A stretch of 64,000 nt of DNA from Desulfovibrio sp. (GCA_017450275.1 JAFSVD010000039.1:62001-126000), one strand, 5' to 3'. Counted from the first letter of the stretch, positions 8,147 to 17,903 are shown. Numbers and translations: made by a program. Notes: generated from the letters alone by a model not told the origin.

Positions 8147-9361
8147 TCACCTCTTCCGCGCCTTTTTCTGCCCATGCTCTTTGGGGCTTCTCACACAGAT
8201 CGCTCCGCTTTTTGTATCCCGTACAAGGCCTGTGAGCGATGTCTCTTCCAGACGCAATCGTGCGTACTGGGGAAGACCTTCCGCATCTTCCAAGAGAAGA
8301 AGGCCTTTTTCTGCACAGGCATAGCGGGCTTTTCCAGACAAACTGGGCACAACAAAAGAGGAAGAGATACAGCGTATCTCTCCCTTCGACTGCTTCGGCG
8401 CCTTTTTTGTAAAAACAAGGGGCGCCAACGACAACGCCTCTTTCTGCAATTGGGCTTGCTCTGAGAGCGCATTGAGCCACGCAGGGCTCCCCGTGGTATC
8501 AAAGGTGCAATGACACCATGTACGGCGCTCTTTGGCCAACAAGGGACAGGGATTGGCATGGGTACAGGGAGCCACAATCTGAAAGCCCGCAGCCAAAGCC
8601 TCCTTGCGCAATGCCATAATCGTTGTGCCCCCAAGACGCGTTCCCGGCTCAATACACACGCACCACGGCGCCTGCTTGTGGACGAGCAAGGGGCTAAGCT
8701 GCTCCAAAAACGCGTTGATCCTGGCCGAAAAATCCCATTCGCCAAGGCTCCGCCGGCTCACCCATTCGTTGATCACATTGGCACAGGTAACCAGGGCAAG
8801 AGATTCTCCCAGAAGACGCCTTGACAAAGACGCCACGGGCTCCTTGGCGATAACAACCTTCCAGGGACTGTTTCCTCGGCAAAACACGCGTTCACAAAGC
8901 CGCTTGGCCAAGGGCAAAACCGAACGTTGGGAATCCTGCAGACACAACGTCAAGGGGATCGTGCGCCAGGCGGGCTTGGCAAACCACAGTGCCAAAGGCA
9001 CTGTGCCAGGACCGGTTCCTATATCCACAATCCACGAGCCCTTGGCTGGTGTCTCTGGACACAATCCCGCAAAAAAACGCGTCAGACGAACCAAATTCCA
9101 GGGCAAAAAATAATAGAGATAGGCGCTGACAAAATCCTGATTGCTCCAATACGGCTTTGTCATCTCCGCCCGCGCCTCTGTCAAGATGCGGGAAAGGGCA
9201 TTGATGGCGCCGGGCAAGGCTTCGGCATGGGCTTTTGAAAGCGGACGAATCTCGCCTAAGACGGCCAAAAACTCCGCGAGTTCCTTTGAACAGGCGGGTG
9301 TCACATCGCCAATAAGTGGCACTGGCTCAAAACGAGCCCATGGATACGTACTCTGTTCCAC
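8147..9361 (-). CDS. Rsm22-family protein (methyltransferase-like, ribosome associated)
   Basis: 404 residues. The N-terminal half has an SAM-dependent methyltransferase fold with motif I IVDIGTGPGTVPLALW. Family-specific parts follow: ANVINEW, IEPGTRLGG, and the cysteine-rich APCTHANPCPL with TWCH, which in Rsm22 proteins makes an Fe-S or zinc-like cluster. Homologues associate with the small ribosomal subunit, including the mitochondrial one; catalytic activity is not proven for most. A GTG start with GAGGA lies nine bases after the preceding gene, so the two are probably cotranscribed. Confidence 0.82.
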   Translation of the reverse strand: MEQSTYPWARFEPVPLIGDVTPACSKELAEFLAVLGEIRPLSKAHAEALPGAINALSRILTEARAEMTKPYWSNQDFVSAYLYYFLPWNLVRLTRFFAGLCPETPAKGSWIVDIGTGPGTVPLALWFAKPAWRTIPLTLCLQDSQRSVLPLAKRLCERVFCRGNSPWKVVIAKEPVASLSRRLLGESLALVTCANVINEWVSRRSLGEWDFSARINAFLEQLSPLLVHKQAPWCVCIEPGTRLGGTTIMALRKEALAAGFQIVAPCTHANPCPLLAKERRTWCHCTFDTTGSPAWLNALSEQAQLQKEALSLAPLVFTKKAPKQSKGEIRCISSSFVVPSLSGKARYACAEKGLLLLEDAEGLPQYARLRLEETSLTGLVRDTKSGAICVRSPKEHGQKKARKR

Positions 9362-9370
9362 ACCATCCTC

Positions 9371-10936
9371 TCAAACCATGCACGCAAAATGCATGTTGTC
9401 CACAAAACGCTCGTGAAACCGTGGATGCTCTGTTAACGGGATGCAGCGAGCCTTTGCAATCGAGGTCGCGAGAGCCGCACTCTCTTCCGGATGCAAGGCC
9501 AAGGCAAGAGCCCCCTGCAAGGCGGTATTGCCAATAGATACAATCTGTCGCACGGCTTTGCTCAAAAAACCCAGTGCCCGCAAATCGGCAATCCCCACGT
9601 GTTCCCCCAGGGCTCCGCCCAAATACACGGTCGCAAGCGCATCCGGACGAAGATGAGCTGCTTCGAGCAAGGCTTGTATGGCAATGCAAAAAGCCGCTTT
9701 CACCTCAAGACACGCTTCAATATCAAAACCGTCGAGAAAGACATCGCCAGGCAAGGGAAGAAACACGCGTTTGCCTTGCTTGCATACCTTGTCAAGGATG
9801 CGTTTGGCAACAGGCATTGTGGCTGTTTCGACAAAACACCCGTCCCTGTTCACAACACCGAGGCCAAGCAAAAGCGCAAGAAGGGAAAAATACCCGGTTG
9901 CGCTGATACCCACTGCCTTTTGTTCGCGATAGATTTCCCCTGTCTCCGTACACAGACCGGCGAGCCCCTTGTGATCCACAAAAAAGCGGTTGATAACCCC
10001 ATCGCCTGCGCTTTGCCCGCAGCGCATCCCAATGCCTTCCATGGCAGGCCCCATGGGCACACTGGTCAAAAAAAGCTGGTCCTTTGTTTGCAGCGCAAAT
10101 TCGGCATTGGTGCCAAGATCGATCAAAAGCCAGGGGCACCTTGCCTCCTTTGCCAAGCTCAAAACCCCAAGAACAATATCGCTCCCGATAAAAGGGCCTG
10201 GCAGCGGGGGGATATAGATGGGCGGAAAGCCTGGCCGCTCGATCCACATATTGCCTGGCACGCTATGATGAAACGGTGCCTGGCACAAGCCTTCAATATC
10301 CTCGTCCAAAAAAAGCAAGGTCATCCCCGTATTGGCGGCAAGAACAATGCGCTCAACCCCCAAGGGCAATTGTGTCAGAATCCCTTGCAGACAGTGCCAA
10401 AGCCTATGCGAAAGCGTCTTTCTGCGTGCAGGATCGCGCGCTGCCTGAAGGCGTGAGACCAAATCAGAGCCCACTCCTCCCTGGGGATTGATGGTCTGCC
10501 CGCGGGCAAGAGGGGCGCCTGCGGTATCCTGACACGCCCAACAGATGGTGCTTGTGCCCACATCCACGGCCAAAACGCACGGCCTTTGGCTCCTGACAGA
10601 AGGCGTCTGCTCTTTCTTCGCAAAGGCAGCTTCGGGCAAGGCCAGCACAAGGGTCTCTTCAGCACCCCATTGCTCAAGATAGTGTTCGCAGGCAAGCCGA
10701 TATCCTTGGGCAAGGAAAGAGCGCTCCAGCATATCCTCTTCCTTGGGCGTTGGCTGCGGGGCTTTGCCGCAAAAACGTACGAGACATCGGCCACAAAAAC
10801 CAAGCCCTGCGCACAAAAGCCGTGGCGAAAGATCCCCCCCAAGCCAAAGCACCTGGGAAAGCCTGGTCTTCGGCTGCGGCGAGATCGTCAGCACACAATG
10901 GCTTGGTCCATCAGTTGCAACAAGTTCTATACGCAC
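9371..10936 (-). CDS. [2Fe-2S]/ASKHA protein, RACo-like corrinoid activator (DUF4445)
   Basis: About 521 residues. The N-terminal ferredoxin-like part has Cys42, Cys48, Cys51 and Cys83 in a CX5CX2C...C pattern suited to a [2Fe-2S] cluster. An ASKHA ATP-binding domain follows, with phosphate-loop patterns VDVGTST and LIDLGTNAEFAL and a late YLGGALGEH. This is the architecture of RACo, the ATP-dependent reductive activator of corrinoid methyltransferases; here the linker is short. No corrinoid protein gene is adjacent, so the partner is unknown. I chose a GTG at 10936 because GGGAG sits five bases upstream; a TTG four codons earlier is the alternative. Confidence 0.8.
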   Translation of the reverse strand: MRIELVATDGPSHCVLTISPQPKTRLSQVLWLGGDLSPRLLCAGLGFCGRCLVRFCGKAPQPTPKEEDMLERSFLAQGYRLACEHYLEQWGAEETLVLALPEAAFAKKEQTPSVRSQRPCVLAVDVGTSTICWACQDTAGAPLARGQTINPQGGVGSDLVSRLQAARDPARRKTLSHRLWHCLQGILTQLPLGVERIVLAANTGMTLLFLDEDIEGLCQAPFHHSVPGNMWIERPGFPPIYIPPLPGPFIGSDIVLGVLSLAKEARCPWLLIDLGTNAEFALQTKDQLFLTSVPMGPAMEGIGMRCGQSAGDGVINRFFVDHKGLAGLCTETGEIYREQKAVGISATGYFSLLALLLGLGVVNRDGCFVETATMPVAKRILDKVCKQGKRVFLPLPGDVFLDGFDIEACLEVKAAFCIAIQALLEAAHLRPDALATVYLGGALGEHVGIADLRALGFLSKAVRQIVSIGNTALQGALALALHPEESAALATSIAKARCIPLTEHPRFHERFVDNMHFACMV

Positions 10937-10972
10937 ACACACTCCCAACGAAATGTCCCTAGTATCAAAGCC

Positions 10973-11002
10973 TTGACGCCCCCTTCACTGCCTCGGTACA
11001 AT
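10973..11002 (+). promoter_or_regulatory. sigma70-type promoter of fliM
   Basis: TTGACG (10973-10978) and TACAAT (10997-11002) with an 18-bp spacer, about 95 bp before the fliM start. I saw no sigma54 or sigma28 motif in this gap, so constitutive rather than staged flagellar expression is suggested. Confidence 0.65.
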
Positions 11003-11097
11003 ATCAACGAAAATGTTTTTACCGATTCAGGCACGGAGAACGCGGTTGCGCCGCCAAACATCCTGCCTTTTCGATCCAACAGTTCACGGATTCAGAA

Positions 11098-12078
11098 ATG
11101 AATAAAGTTCTTGCGCAAGATGAAGTAAACGCGCTGTTGCGGGGTCTTTCTGGCGGTGAAATCGAGAGTGAACCCGAGGTCGTCGAAGACGACTCCTCGG
11201 TTGTCGCCTATGACTTGGCCAACCAGGATCGCATTATCCGCGGCCGTATGCCGGTGCTTGAAATCGTCAACGACCGTTTTGCGCGAATCTGCACAAACGC
11301 CCTCTCAAACGCTGTGCGTAAACGGGTTGAATTGAATCCCATCTCCATTGACATGACCAAGTTTGGGGATTTCATGCGCTCGCTGCCTGTGCCAACGTCC
11401 ATCAATATCTTTAAGATGGATCCGCTGCGCGGCAACGCCCTCATGATCGTCGACTCACGCCTTGTCTTTGCCTTGGTGGAAAATATCTTTGGCGGTGCCG
11501 GAGCCCAACCCAAGGTCGAGGGGCGTGATTTTACGCACATCGAACAAGCCATTGTGACCCGCATCGTCAAAATCGCCCTCGAAAATATGGAAGAATCCTG
11601 GCGACCGGTGCACGATGTCAAACTCGAGCTTGTGCGCAGTGAAATCAACCCCCAATTTGCCACCATCGTGCCCCCAAGCGATGTGGTTGTGATCATCACC
11701 TTTGAGGTGGAACTCGACACATCCCTTGGATCGATGATCATTTGCCTGCCCTACGCAACGATCGAACCCATTCGCGGCAAACTCCACGCAAGCTTCCAGA
11801 CCGAACGCCTTGAAATCGACCATGCCTGGACAAATCGCTTGAAAGAACGGCTCTTGGAAACCAGTGTGGAACTTATTGTCCACTTTGGCGAGACAACCAT
11901 CAGCGGCAACCAGCTTTTGCGCATGCAGGTGGGGGATGTCATTGTCTTAAACACCGATATCGAAGATATGCTCACCTGCACCATAGAAGGCGTTGACAAA
12001 TACCAGGGGATTCCAGGAACTGTCAAAGCCATGAAAGCCTTTCAAATCGTCAATGAACGGGAACCCAATTTTACGTAA
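11098..12078 (+). CDS. fliM: Flagellar motor switch protein FliM
   Basis: 326 residues, normal length. The N-terminal motif AQDEVNALL is the phospho-CheY binding peptide. The middle domain (FliG contact, GGxG-like region IFGGAGAQP) and the C-terminal SpoA-like domain (about 250-320, VGDVIVLNT and YQGIPGTV) are all present. FliM sits in the cytoplasmic C-ring and reverses motor rotation. It stands alone rather than inside a large flagellar operon, under its own promoter. The ribosome site is weak (ACGGA). Confidence 0.96.
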   Translation: MNKVLAQDEVNALLRGLSGGEIESEPEVVEDDSSVVAYDLANQDRIIRGRMPVLEIVNDRFARICTNALSNAVRKRVELNPISIDMTKFGDFMRSLPVPTSINIFKMDPLRGNALMIVDSRLVFALVENIFGGAGAQPKVEGRDFTHIEQAIVTRIVKIALENMEESWRPVHDVKLELVRSEINPQFATIVPPSDVVVIITFEVELDTSLGSMIICLPYATIEPIRGKLHASFQTERLEIDHAWTNRLKERLLETSVELIVHFGETTISGNQLLRMQVGDVIVLNTDIEDMLTCTIEGVDKYQGIPGTVKAMKAFQIVNEREPNFT

Positions 12079-12165
12079 GAGAGCAAAACACACTGGCAGT
12101 AAGCGGTAAAGGAACAGCATTACAACTTTTATGGGCTTCTTTGACTTGTAAAGAGGTAAGCGTAC

Positions 12166-12471
12166 ATGCGTGCCAACGGAACATTGTATTTGCGAGCTGA
12201 AATTACTCCCCCTGACGAAACAGGTTGTTGGACAGTCATTTTTCCTGAAATCAACGTCGGTTCCCAAGGCGAAACGCTTGAGATTGCCTCCAAAAACGCA
12301 AATATTGCCATCTCCCTTTGGTTTGAATCTTGCATTGATGCAGGCACGCTTAAGCAGGCATTACTTGAGTGTGGCTTGGATCCACACAGAATTCAACAGA
12401 TTGAGAGCGAAGTATCGCGAGGTTTTGTTCCGCCTACCTTTATGGAGGCAACAGTTGCATGCCCCGCATAA
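12166..12471 (+). CDS. hicB: HicB-type antitoxin
   Basis: 101 residues with the HicB partial RNase-H-like fold: DETGCWTVIFPEINVGSQGET matches the YxVxFPDLPGcxTqGdT pattern in order, followed by the typical AxxNAxxAI helix. The C-terminus probably contains the DNA-binding part used for autoregulation. HicB neutralises the HicA mRNA interferase. A GAGGT ribosome site precedes the ATG by eight bases. The gene overlaps hicA by 13 bases, and the antitoxin-first order is the less common of the two hic arrangements. Confidence 0.85.
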   Translation: MRANGTLYLRAEITPPDETGCWTVIFPEINVGSQGETLEIASKNANIAISLWFESCIDAGTLKQALLECGLDPHRIQQIESEVSRGFVPPTFMEATVACPA

Positions 12472-12689
12472 CGCCTCAACCTTGGAAAAAGATTGAATGT
12501 GTACTCTTGTTACTTGGCTTTTCGCTAGATCGGCAACGATCAAGCCACAGAGTATACCGAAAAGCGGGCTGTTCGAGATCCATCGTGCTTCCTCAGTACA
12601 GGGAGATTTCAGTAGTGCTGATCCAGAGCATACTTACGTCAGTTGATCTTGACAGAGATGAGTTTCTTCAACTGCTTGATGAGTGTTAG
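12459..12689 (+). CDS. hicA: HicA-type mRNA interferase toxin
   Basis: 76 residues with a double-stranded-RNA-binding-like fold. The active-site histidine is His30 in SSHRVYRK, and the helix KKIECVLLLLGF precedes it as in other HicA proteins. HicA cleaves mRNA when HicB is lost. GGAGG lies ten bases before the ATG inside the hicB coding end, which supports translational linkage. Near-inverted 10-mers flank the module. Confidence 0.85.
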   Translation: MPRITPQPWKKIECVLLLLGFSLDRQRSSHRVYRKAGCSRSIVLPQYREISVVLIQSILTSVDLDRDEFLQLLDEC

Positions 12690-12835
12690 TCTAAATCGAA
12701 ATGTGCTTGTATTACCCTTCGATAAGTTTATTGAATCATCAGGAAGTCCAGCTTGTTGGCCATATCTTGACATTTGCCTTTTTCTTCCTGGGGCTTGGTT
12801 GATCATCTACCGCTTACCACTGGCAAGAGCAGCCC
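12690..12835. other. Gene-poor stretch after hicA
   Basis: No convincing gene in about 145 bp. Near its end TACCGCTTAC (12808-12817) is the exact inverse of GTAAGCGGTA (12099-12108) before hicB, so the hic module may have arrived as a small unit. Confidence 0.4.
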
Positions 12836-12872
12836 CCACAAAAAAACCGCCTTTGGGCGGTTTTTTTGTGGC
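12834..12872. terminator. Strong bidirectional terminator
   Basis: A perfect 16-bp inverted repeat (12836-12851 with 12856-12871), GC core CCGCC/GGCGG and seven A/T pairs on each side, so a T-run follows the GC core on both strands. It ends both the hic operon and the large minus-strand gene. Confidence 0.95.
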
Positions 12873-15800
12873 TTATCCCAAGCGTCCCGAACGCATCATC
12901 AATTTGATCCGATTGACTTGATTGACCTCGCTTGCACCGGGATCATAATCCAGGGCAACGAAATTCGCGTGCGGATACCGGCGCTTCAATTCCCGCATAA
13001 GCCCCTTGGCCACCACGTGATTGGGCAAACAGCCAAAAGGCTGCACGCACAAAATATTGTTGACGCCAGACTCAAGCATTCTGACCATCTCTGCTCCCAA
13101 AAGCCAGCCTTCGCCAGACTGCTGCCCCAAGGAAATGAGATTTCTCGTCTTTTTGCGCAAAGCCTGAAAACTCGTTGGCGCGTGAAAGTGTTTTGAGAGC
13201 CCAAAGGCCAGACGCATCCCCAGCCTGGTTGCCTCCAAAAAGCCAATACCCAACATGGCCAGACGAGCATCGCGTTTGAGACCCGCCAAATGCCGATAGT
13301 TGAAGATATCGTCGTAGAGGCAATAGAGTACAAAATCCATGATATCGGTTGACACAACCTCCCCGCCCTCTTCCTCGATGACATCAGCTGCTCGGTTGTT
13401 GGCATCGGGATGGTATTTCAACAGAATCTCCCCCACGATCCCCACCCGTTCGCGGCGGGGCACATCGAGCAGAGGCAAATGGTCGAATTCGCGGATCATC
13501 GAAAACATGTTCCACTCAAAGCGGGCAATATTGCCGGAGAGAATATTTTTGCGGCCAATGGCAACCCATTTCTCGGCCAAGGCATCCACAGAGCCCTTGT
13601 CTCGCTCATAGGGACGCAAACGATTGATCATGCGAGCCAAGGCATCCCCGTAATGCACAGCCATAATCATGCGAAAGAGCATGGCGCGTGTCATGCGCAG
13701 TCCCGGTCCTTGAATGCCTGTGGCAAAGGAGAGAACAGGAATATGGCCTATACCGGCATCGAGCATGGCCTTGCGCAAAAGACTCGCGTAATTGGTCGCC
13801 CGGCAGCCCCCACCGGTTTGGGAAATGACAAGAGCGATTTTGGAGGTGTCCCACTGCCCGCTCTGAACCGCCTGCAACAATTGCCCAATGACTATAATGG
13901 CGGGATAGCAGGCGTCGTTGTTGACATAGCGCAGCCCAAGTTCAATAGCCTCGCGATCGACCTTGGGCAGCATGCAGGCCTGATAGCCTGAGCCCGCAAA
14001 CATCGCCTCAGCAAAGGCAAAATGGATGGGGGAGAGCTGCGGGATCAAGAGCGTATGGGTCTTTCGCATGGATTCGGTGAAATAGGGGATCTCTTCCTTG
14101 GTCTTGGTCTTGGTCTGTGGACACGCACACGTGGTGCGTTGCTCGCGCATGGTCGCGATCAGGGAACGAATGCGAATGCGCGCTGCCCCTAAATTGGTGC
14201 CCTCATCGAGCTTGATCTGGGCATAGAGGCGTCCCCCTTCCCGCACAATTTCTTCGAGCTGATCGCTTGTTATGGCATCGAGACCACAGCCAAAGGAGAG
14301 GAGCTGCAAAACCGCGATAGAAGGATGCTGCCAGGAGGCCAGTCCTGCCCGGTAGAGTCTCGCGTGATAGGCCCACTGGTTGACCACACGCAAAGATTCC
14401 GGATCCCTCGTCGATGCGGCCACAGCGTCTTCGGTGAGCACAACAATACCCTGCGAGGCGATAAAATCGGCAATGCCGTGGTGGATTTCAGGATCCACAT
14501 GATAGGGATGCCCTGCCACAATAATCCCATAATCCTGCTCCCCCATCTCCTCGATCAAGGCCTTGCCCTTGGCCACAACGTCCTTGTGGTAGGTCTCCAA
14601 GGCGGCAAAACCCGCCTGCACAGCCTCTTCAAGCTCAGCAAGCGGAATCGACGAAAAAAAGGGCACATCGTGGAGACGGTGGGGAAGGATGCTCGAAGAG
14701 AGCGGCAGGAAGGGACAAATGTAGGTAATAGGCTCTTTTTGCAGGCATTCGATATTGTTGCGCAAAAGCTCTGGATAGCCTGCCACAACCGGACAATTGA
14801 AGGTGCCGGAAGAACAGTTGGGGGTGTCCTGTTCACGGGGCACACAGGGAAAGAAAATCGTCGTGATCCCCGACTCCACCAAATCCACAATATGGCCGTG
14901 GGCAAGCTTGGCTGGGTAGCAGACGGTTTGGGAGGGGATGGTGGCATAGCCCTTATAATAAAGCTTCTTGGTCGAGGGATTGGAAAGAACAACTCTGTAG
15001 CCAAGCTTGGTTAAGAGCGTAAACCACAGCGGATAATCCTCATACATATTGAGGGTTCGGGGAATCCCAATCGTGCCTCTGGGCGCATCCTCCAAGGGCG
15101 TGTAGGCATCAAAGAGACGATGATACTTCCACGCAACCATGTTGGGCTTGCTGTTCTTTTGCCTGTCTCCCCCTCTATCGCAGCGATTGCCCGACACAAA
15201 ACGCCGACCACCGGGGAATGTTGAGACCGTCAACAGACAGGAATTGGAACAGGTTTTACAGCGAGTCACCTTGGTCTGCACGGAAAAGGCCGCAAGCTCC
15301 TCAGGCGTAATAAGACTTGAGGACTTTGTGCCCCGCCTCCTCGCAACAAGCGCCATGCCAAGAGCGCCCATAAGGCCTGGCATGGAGGGTCGAATCACCT
15401 CTTTGCCCAATTCCAGCTCAAGCGCTCTGAGGAGGGCGTCGTTGGCAAAGGCGCCTCCCTGGGCAACCACATGGTCGCCGAGATCAGCGATATTGGTGAT
15501 CTTCATGACCTTGTAGCAGGCATTGCGAATCACCGAATACGAAAGCCCTGCGGCGATATCGCCAACAGTCACCCCTTCTTTTTGTGCCTGCTTGACCTTG
15601 GAATTCATAAAGACGGTGCAGCGGGTACCCAAATCCACAGGATGCTCAGCATGCAAGGCAGCCTGCACAAAGTCCTTCAAGGGGATGTGGAGCGAATCGG
15701 CAAAATTTTCAATAAAGGAGCCGCAGCCAGACGAACAGGCCTCGTTTAAGGAAATGCGGTCAATACAGCCGTTTTTCACCCTGAGACATTTGATGTCCTG

Positions 15801-17060
15801 GCCGCCGATGTCGAGCACAAAGGAAAGCTGATTGTCAAAAAAGGAGGCAGCGGTCACATGGGCAATGGTTTCCACTTCATCCCAGTCAAGATGCAAGGCA
15901 TTCGCGAGCAAAGCCGAACCATAGCCTGTTACTCCTGAGCCTGCTATGACCAGATCCTTGGGCTTGCGCTGATAGATTTCGCGCACAATCTCTTGGGCAA
16001 TGGCCAAGGGATTGCCCCGGTTCTGGGCGTAATAGGAATAGAGCAGCTCCCCCTCGTCGCTGATGACAACCGCCTTGATGGTTGTTGAGCCAGAATCAAA
16101 ACCCAGCCAGCAGCGACCGTGGGCGTCTTCCAAAAGCTTCGTCGGCAAACCACTGCGTTTGTGGCGTTGTTCAAAAGCGCGCTGCTCCTTGTGGGAGGAA
16201 AAAAGCGGCTGTAAGCGATTGCTCTCAGGCTTGCTCTGGCCAGAGCCCCGCCCCCCAAGGACGCTCAACGCTATCGGCTGCGGACAACTTTTTGCCGCAT
16301 AGAGCGCTGCCCCAAGCGCCACAAAATACTGGGCATGCTCAGGAAAAACAGCCTCCCGCATATCGGGAAGCGTTGCCACAAAACGCTTGCGCAAGGAAGA
16401 CAAAAAAGCAAGGGGGCCTCCCAAAAAGACCACCTTGCCGGCGATAGTGCGACCATGGGCAAGCCCACTGATCGTTTGATTGACAACAGCCTGCAAAACC
16501 GAGGCTGACACATCTTCTTTGGAACACCCCTCGTTCAAAAGGGGTAAAATATCCATCTTGGCAAAAACCCCACAACGCGAGGCAATGGGGTAGATGGTGG
16601 TGTGTTTTTTGGCCAATTCATCCAAACCAGCGGCATCTGTTCCCAAAAAAGCCCCCATCTGATCGATGAAGGCTCCGGTGCCACCGGCACAGGTCTCATT
16701 CATGCGCTGCTCAACCCCGCCCCGTAAAAACGTGAGCTTGGCATCTTCTCCGCCAAGCTCGAGCACCACATCCGCGTCGGGAATCCTCGCTTCAATGGCT
16801 AAGTGCGAGGCCAAGACCTCCTGCAAAAAGGGGACATCGAGTTCTTTCGCCAAGGCAATGCCACCAGAACCGGTGATGCACAGATGAACGAGCGCTGCGG
16901 GATAGCGCTCTGCCATGATTTGGATGAGTTCGATTGCTTTGGTTCGCACATCGGAAAAATGGCGCATATACTGGCGAAAGACAACGTTTCCGCCCTCATC
17001 AAGAACAACGGCCTTGACGGTTGTTGAACCAATATCCAGTCCGATACAATACAAAGACAT
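12873..17060 (-). CDS. Giant 2-hydroxyacyl-CoA dehydratase activase-like protein (two ASKHA domains + DUF2229 + HgdB-like)
   Basis: 1395 residues. Two BadF/BadG/HgdC ASKHA domains: the first begins IGLDIGSTTVKAVV with cluster cysteine in NETCAGGTGAF; the second (about 320-580) has FDSGSTTIKAVV and NEACSSGCGSF. A DUF2229 domain follows (starting near GTIGIPRTLNMYEDYPLW), then a C-terminal HgdB-like part with cysteines in NNDACYPAI and TGGGCRATNY. Known small activases use ATP and a [4Fe-4S] cluster to push one electron into radical dehydratases; the function of these giant fusions is not established. Start at 17060 (MSLYCIG) follows GAGGG, removing a 17-residue upstream extension. Confidence 0.88.
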   Translation of the reverse strand: MSLYCIGLDIGSTTVKAVVLDEGGNVVFRQYMRHFSDVRTKAIELIQIMAERYPAALVHLCITGSGGIALAKELDVPFLQEVLASHLAIEARIPDADVVLELGGEDAKLTFLRGGVEQRMNETCAGGTGAFIDQMGAFLGTDAAGLDELAKKHTTIYPIASRCGVFAKMDILPLLNEGCSKEDVSASVLQAVVNQTISGLAHGRTIAGKVVFLGGPLAFLSSLRKRFVATLPDMREAVFPEHAQYFVALGAALYAAKSCPQPIALSVLGGRGSGQSKPESNRLQPLFSSHKEQRAFEQRHKRSGLPTKLLEDAHGRCWLGFDSGSTTIKAVVISDEGELLYSYYAQNRGNPLAIAQEIVREIYQRKPKDLVIAGSGVTGYGSALLANALHLDWDEVETIAHVTAASFFDNQLSFVLDIGGQDIKCLRVKNGCIDRISLNEACSSGCGSFIENFADSLHIPLKDFVQAALHAEHPVDLGTRCTVFMNSKVKQAQKEGVTVGDIAAGLSYSVIRNACYKVMKITNIADLGDHVVAQGGAFANDALLRALELELGKEVIRPSMPGLMGALGMALVARRRGTKSSSLITPEELAAFSVQTKVTRCKTCSNSCLLTVSTFPGGRRFVSGNRCDRGGDRQKNSKPNMVAWKYHRLFDAYTPLEDAPRGTIGIPRTLNMYEDYPLWFTLLTKLGYRVVLSNPSTKKLYYKGYATIPSQTVCYPAKLAHGHIVDLVESGITTIFFPCVPREQDTPNCSSGTFNCPVVAGYPELLRNNIECLQKEPITYICPFLPLSSSILPHRLHDVPFFSSIPLAELEEAVQAGFAALETYHKDVVAKGKALIEEMGEQDYGIIVAGHPYHVDPEIHHGIADFIASQGIVVLTEDAVAASTRDPESLRVVNQWAYHARLYRAGLASWQHPSIAVLQLLSFGCGLDAITSDQLEEIVREGGRLYAQIKLDEGTNLGAARIRIRSLIATMREQRTTCACPQTKTKTKEEIPYFTESMRKTHTLLIPQLSPIHFAFAEAMFAGSGYQACMLPKVDREAIELGLRYVNNDACYPAIIVIGQLLQAVQSGQWDTSKIALVISQTGGGCRATNYASLLRKAMLDAGIGHIPVLSFATGIQGPGLRMTRAMLFRMIMAVHYGDALARMINRLRPYERDKGSVDALAEKWVAIGRKNILSGNIARFEWNMFSMIREFDHLPLLDVPRRERVGIVGEILLKYHPDANNRAADVIEEEGGEVVSTDIMDFVLYCLYDDIFNYRHLAGLKRDARLAMLGIGFLEATRLGMRLAFGLSKHFHAPTSFQALRKKTRNLISLGQQSGEGWLLGAEMVRMLESGVNNILCVQPFGCLPNHVVAKGLMRELKRRYPHANFVALDYDPGASEVNQVNRIKLMMRSGRLG

Positions 17061-17138
17061 AGTACCCTCATCGCAGATCTGCTCAAACCGGCATCGTATC
17101 CGCGTATCCAAGAGAGAAAATTGTCGCAGTCAGAGTCG

Positions 17139-17903
17139 CTATGTTCCGACAATCCAATACATTTCAGGACACGCTGTCATCCAGCCGTCTTCGATGGACA
17201 AAAAGCCTGCCTGGGAAAAGAGCTGCTGGTATTCCTTGCGGGTTCTGCGCCATCCCCAAAATTGCTGGGGGCGCACCCCCAGATAGTGGAGAACCATGCG
17301 AATAAGGATCTTGATGGCGTTGACGAAGCTGCCAATGACGGAATCTTCCTGGAGAAAGGAGGACGATAAGCAGACAAGCTCTCCTCTCGGCTCAAGCTGT
17401 GCCCGCAGGGATTCGAGCATAAAGCCAAAATCGCACGACCGGATGCTGTAGTCCACCGCAGACAGATAGATCATGTCGTAGGAAATATCCGCCGGAAGGC
17501 AGGCCGGTGGATAGCCGATAAAAACCCTGTCGTTGGGGATATAACTGCGAAGCCATTTCAAACCAACGGTGCTGGGTTCATTGACGTAGAGGGCAATCCC
17601 GGGCATGGCATCGAGCAGCAATTTCTCCATATAGCCGCAGCCGCTGCCAATGGACAAAACCCGATAGGCCGCGCCATCCTCCTTGAGGCTCATCTTGGCC
17701 GCAATGCGGGCAATGAGCCAATCGGCACAGGCCTTTTTGATGGTACGCCACTCTTCCGGCAAAGCCTCCCAACTCGAATAGCGGGAAAACATGGCTTCGT
17801 AGAAGGTCGAGTAGAATTTCGAGCCGGCCAGATGAAAAAAGGAGAGATGCGAAAATTGCGTGAACGGAATGCCCTGCCAGCTTTCTTGATAAAAACGTCG
17901 CAC
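17139..17903 (-). CDS. Class I SAM-dependent methyltransferase
   Basis: 254 residues. Motif I VLSIGSGCGYMEKLLL and a following acidic LYVNEPS region mark an SAM-binding Rossmann fold; the remainder, including LRAQLEPRGELVCLSS, fits a small-molecule methyltransferase. A long N-terminal helical part (about 1-70) precedes the fold and a tryptophan-rich HYLGVRPQQFWGWRR segment follows it. Substrate unknown. GTG start with AGGGGGG upstream. It lies 78 bases upstream of the giant activase gene and may be cotranscribed with it. Confidence 0.75.
   Translation of the reverse strand: MRRFYQESWQGIPFTQFSHLSFFHLAGSKFYSTFYEAMFSRYSSWEALPEEWRTIKKACADWLIARIAAKMSLKEDGAAYRVLSIGSGCGYMEKLLLDAMPGIALYVNEPSTVGLKWLRSYIPNDRVFIGYPPACLPADISYDMIYLSAVDYSIRSCDFGFMLESLRAQLEPRGELVCLSSSFLQEDSVIGSFVNAIKILIRMVLHYLGVRPQQFWGWRRTRKEYQQLFSQAGFLSIEDGWMTACPEMYWIVGT

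Noticed and set aside
12643..12921. 92-codon frame after hicA
   Set aside because: Overlaps the strong terminator and both flanking genes; no protein pattern.
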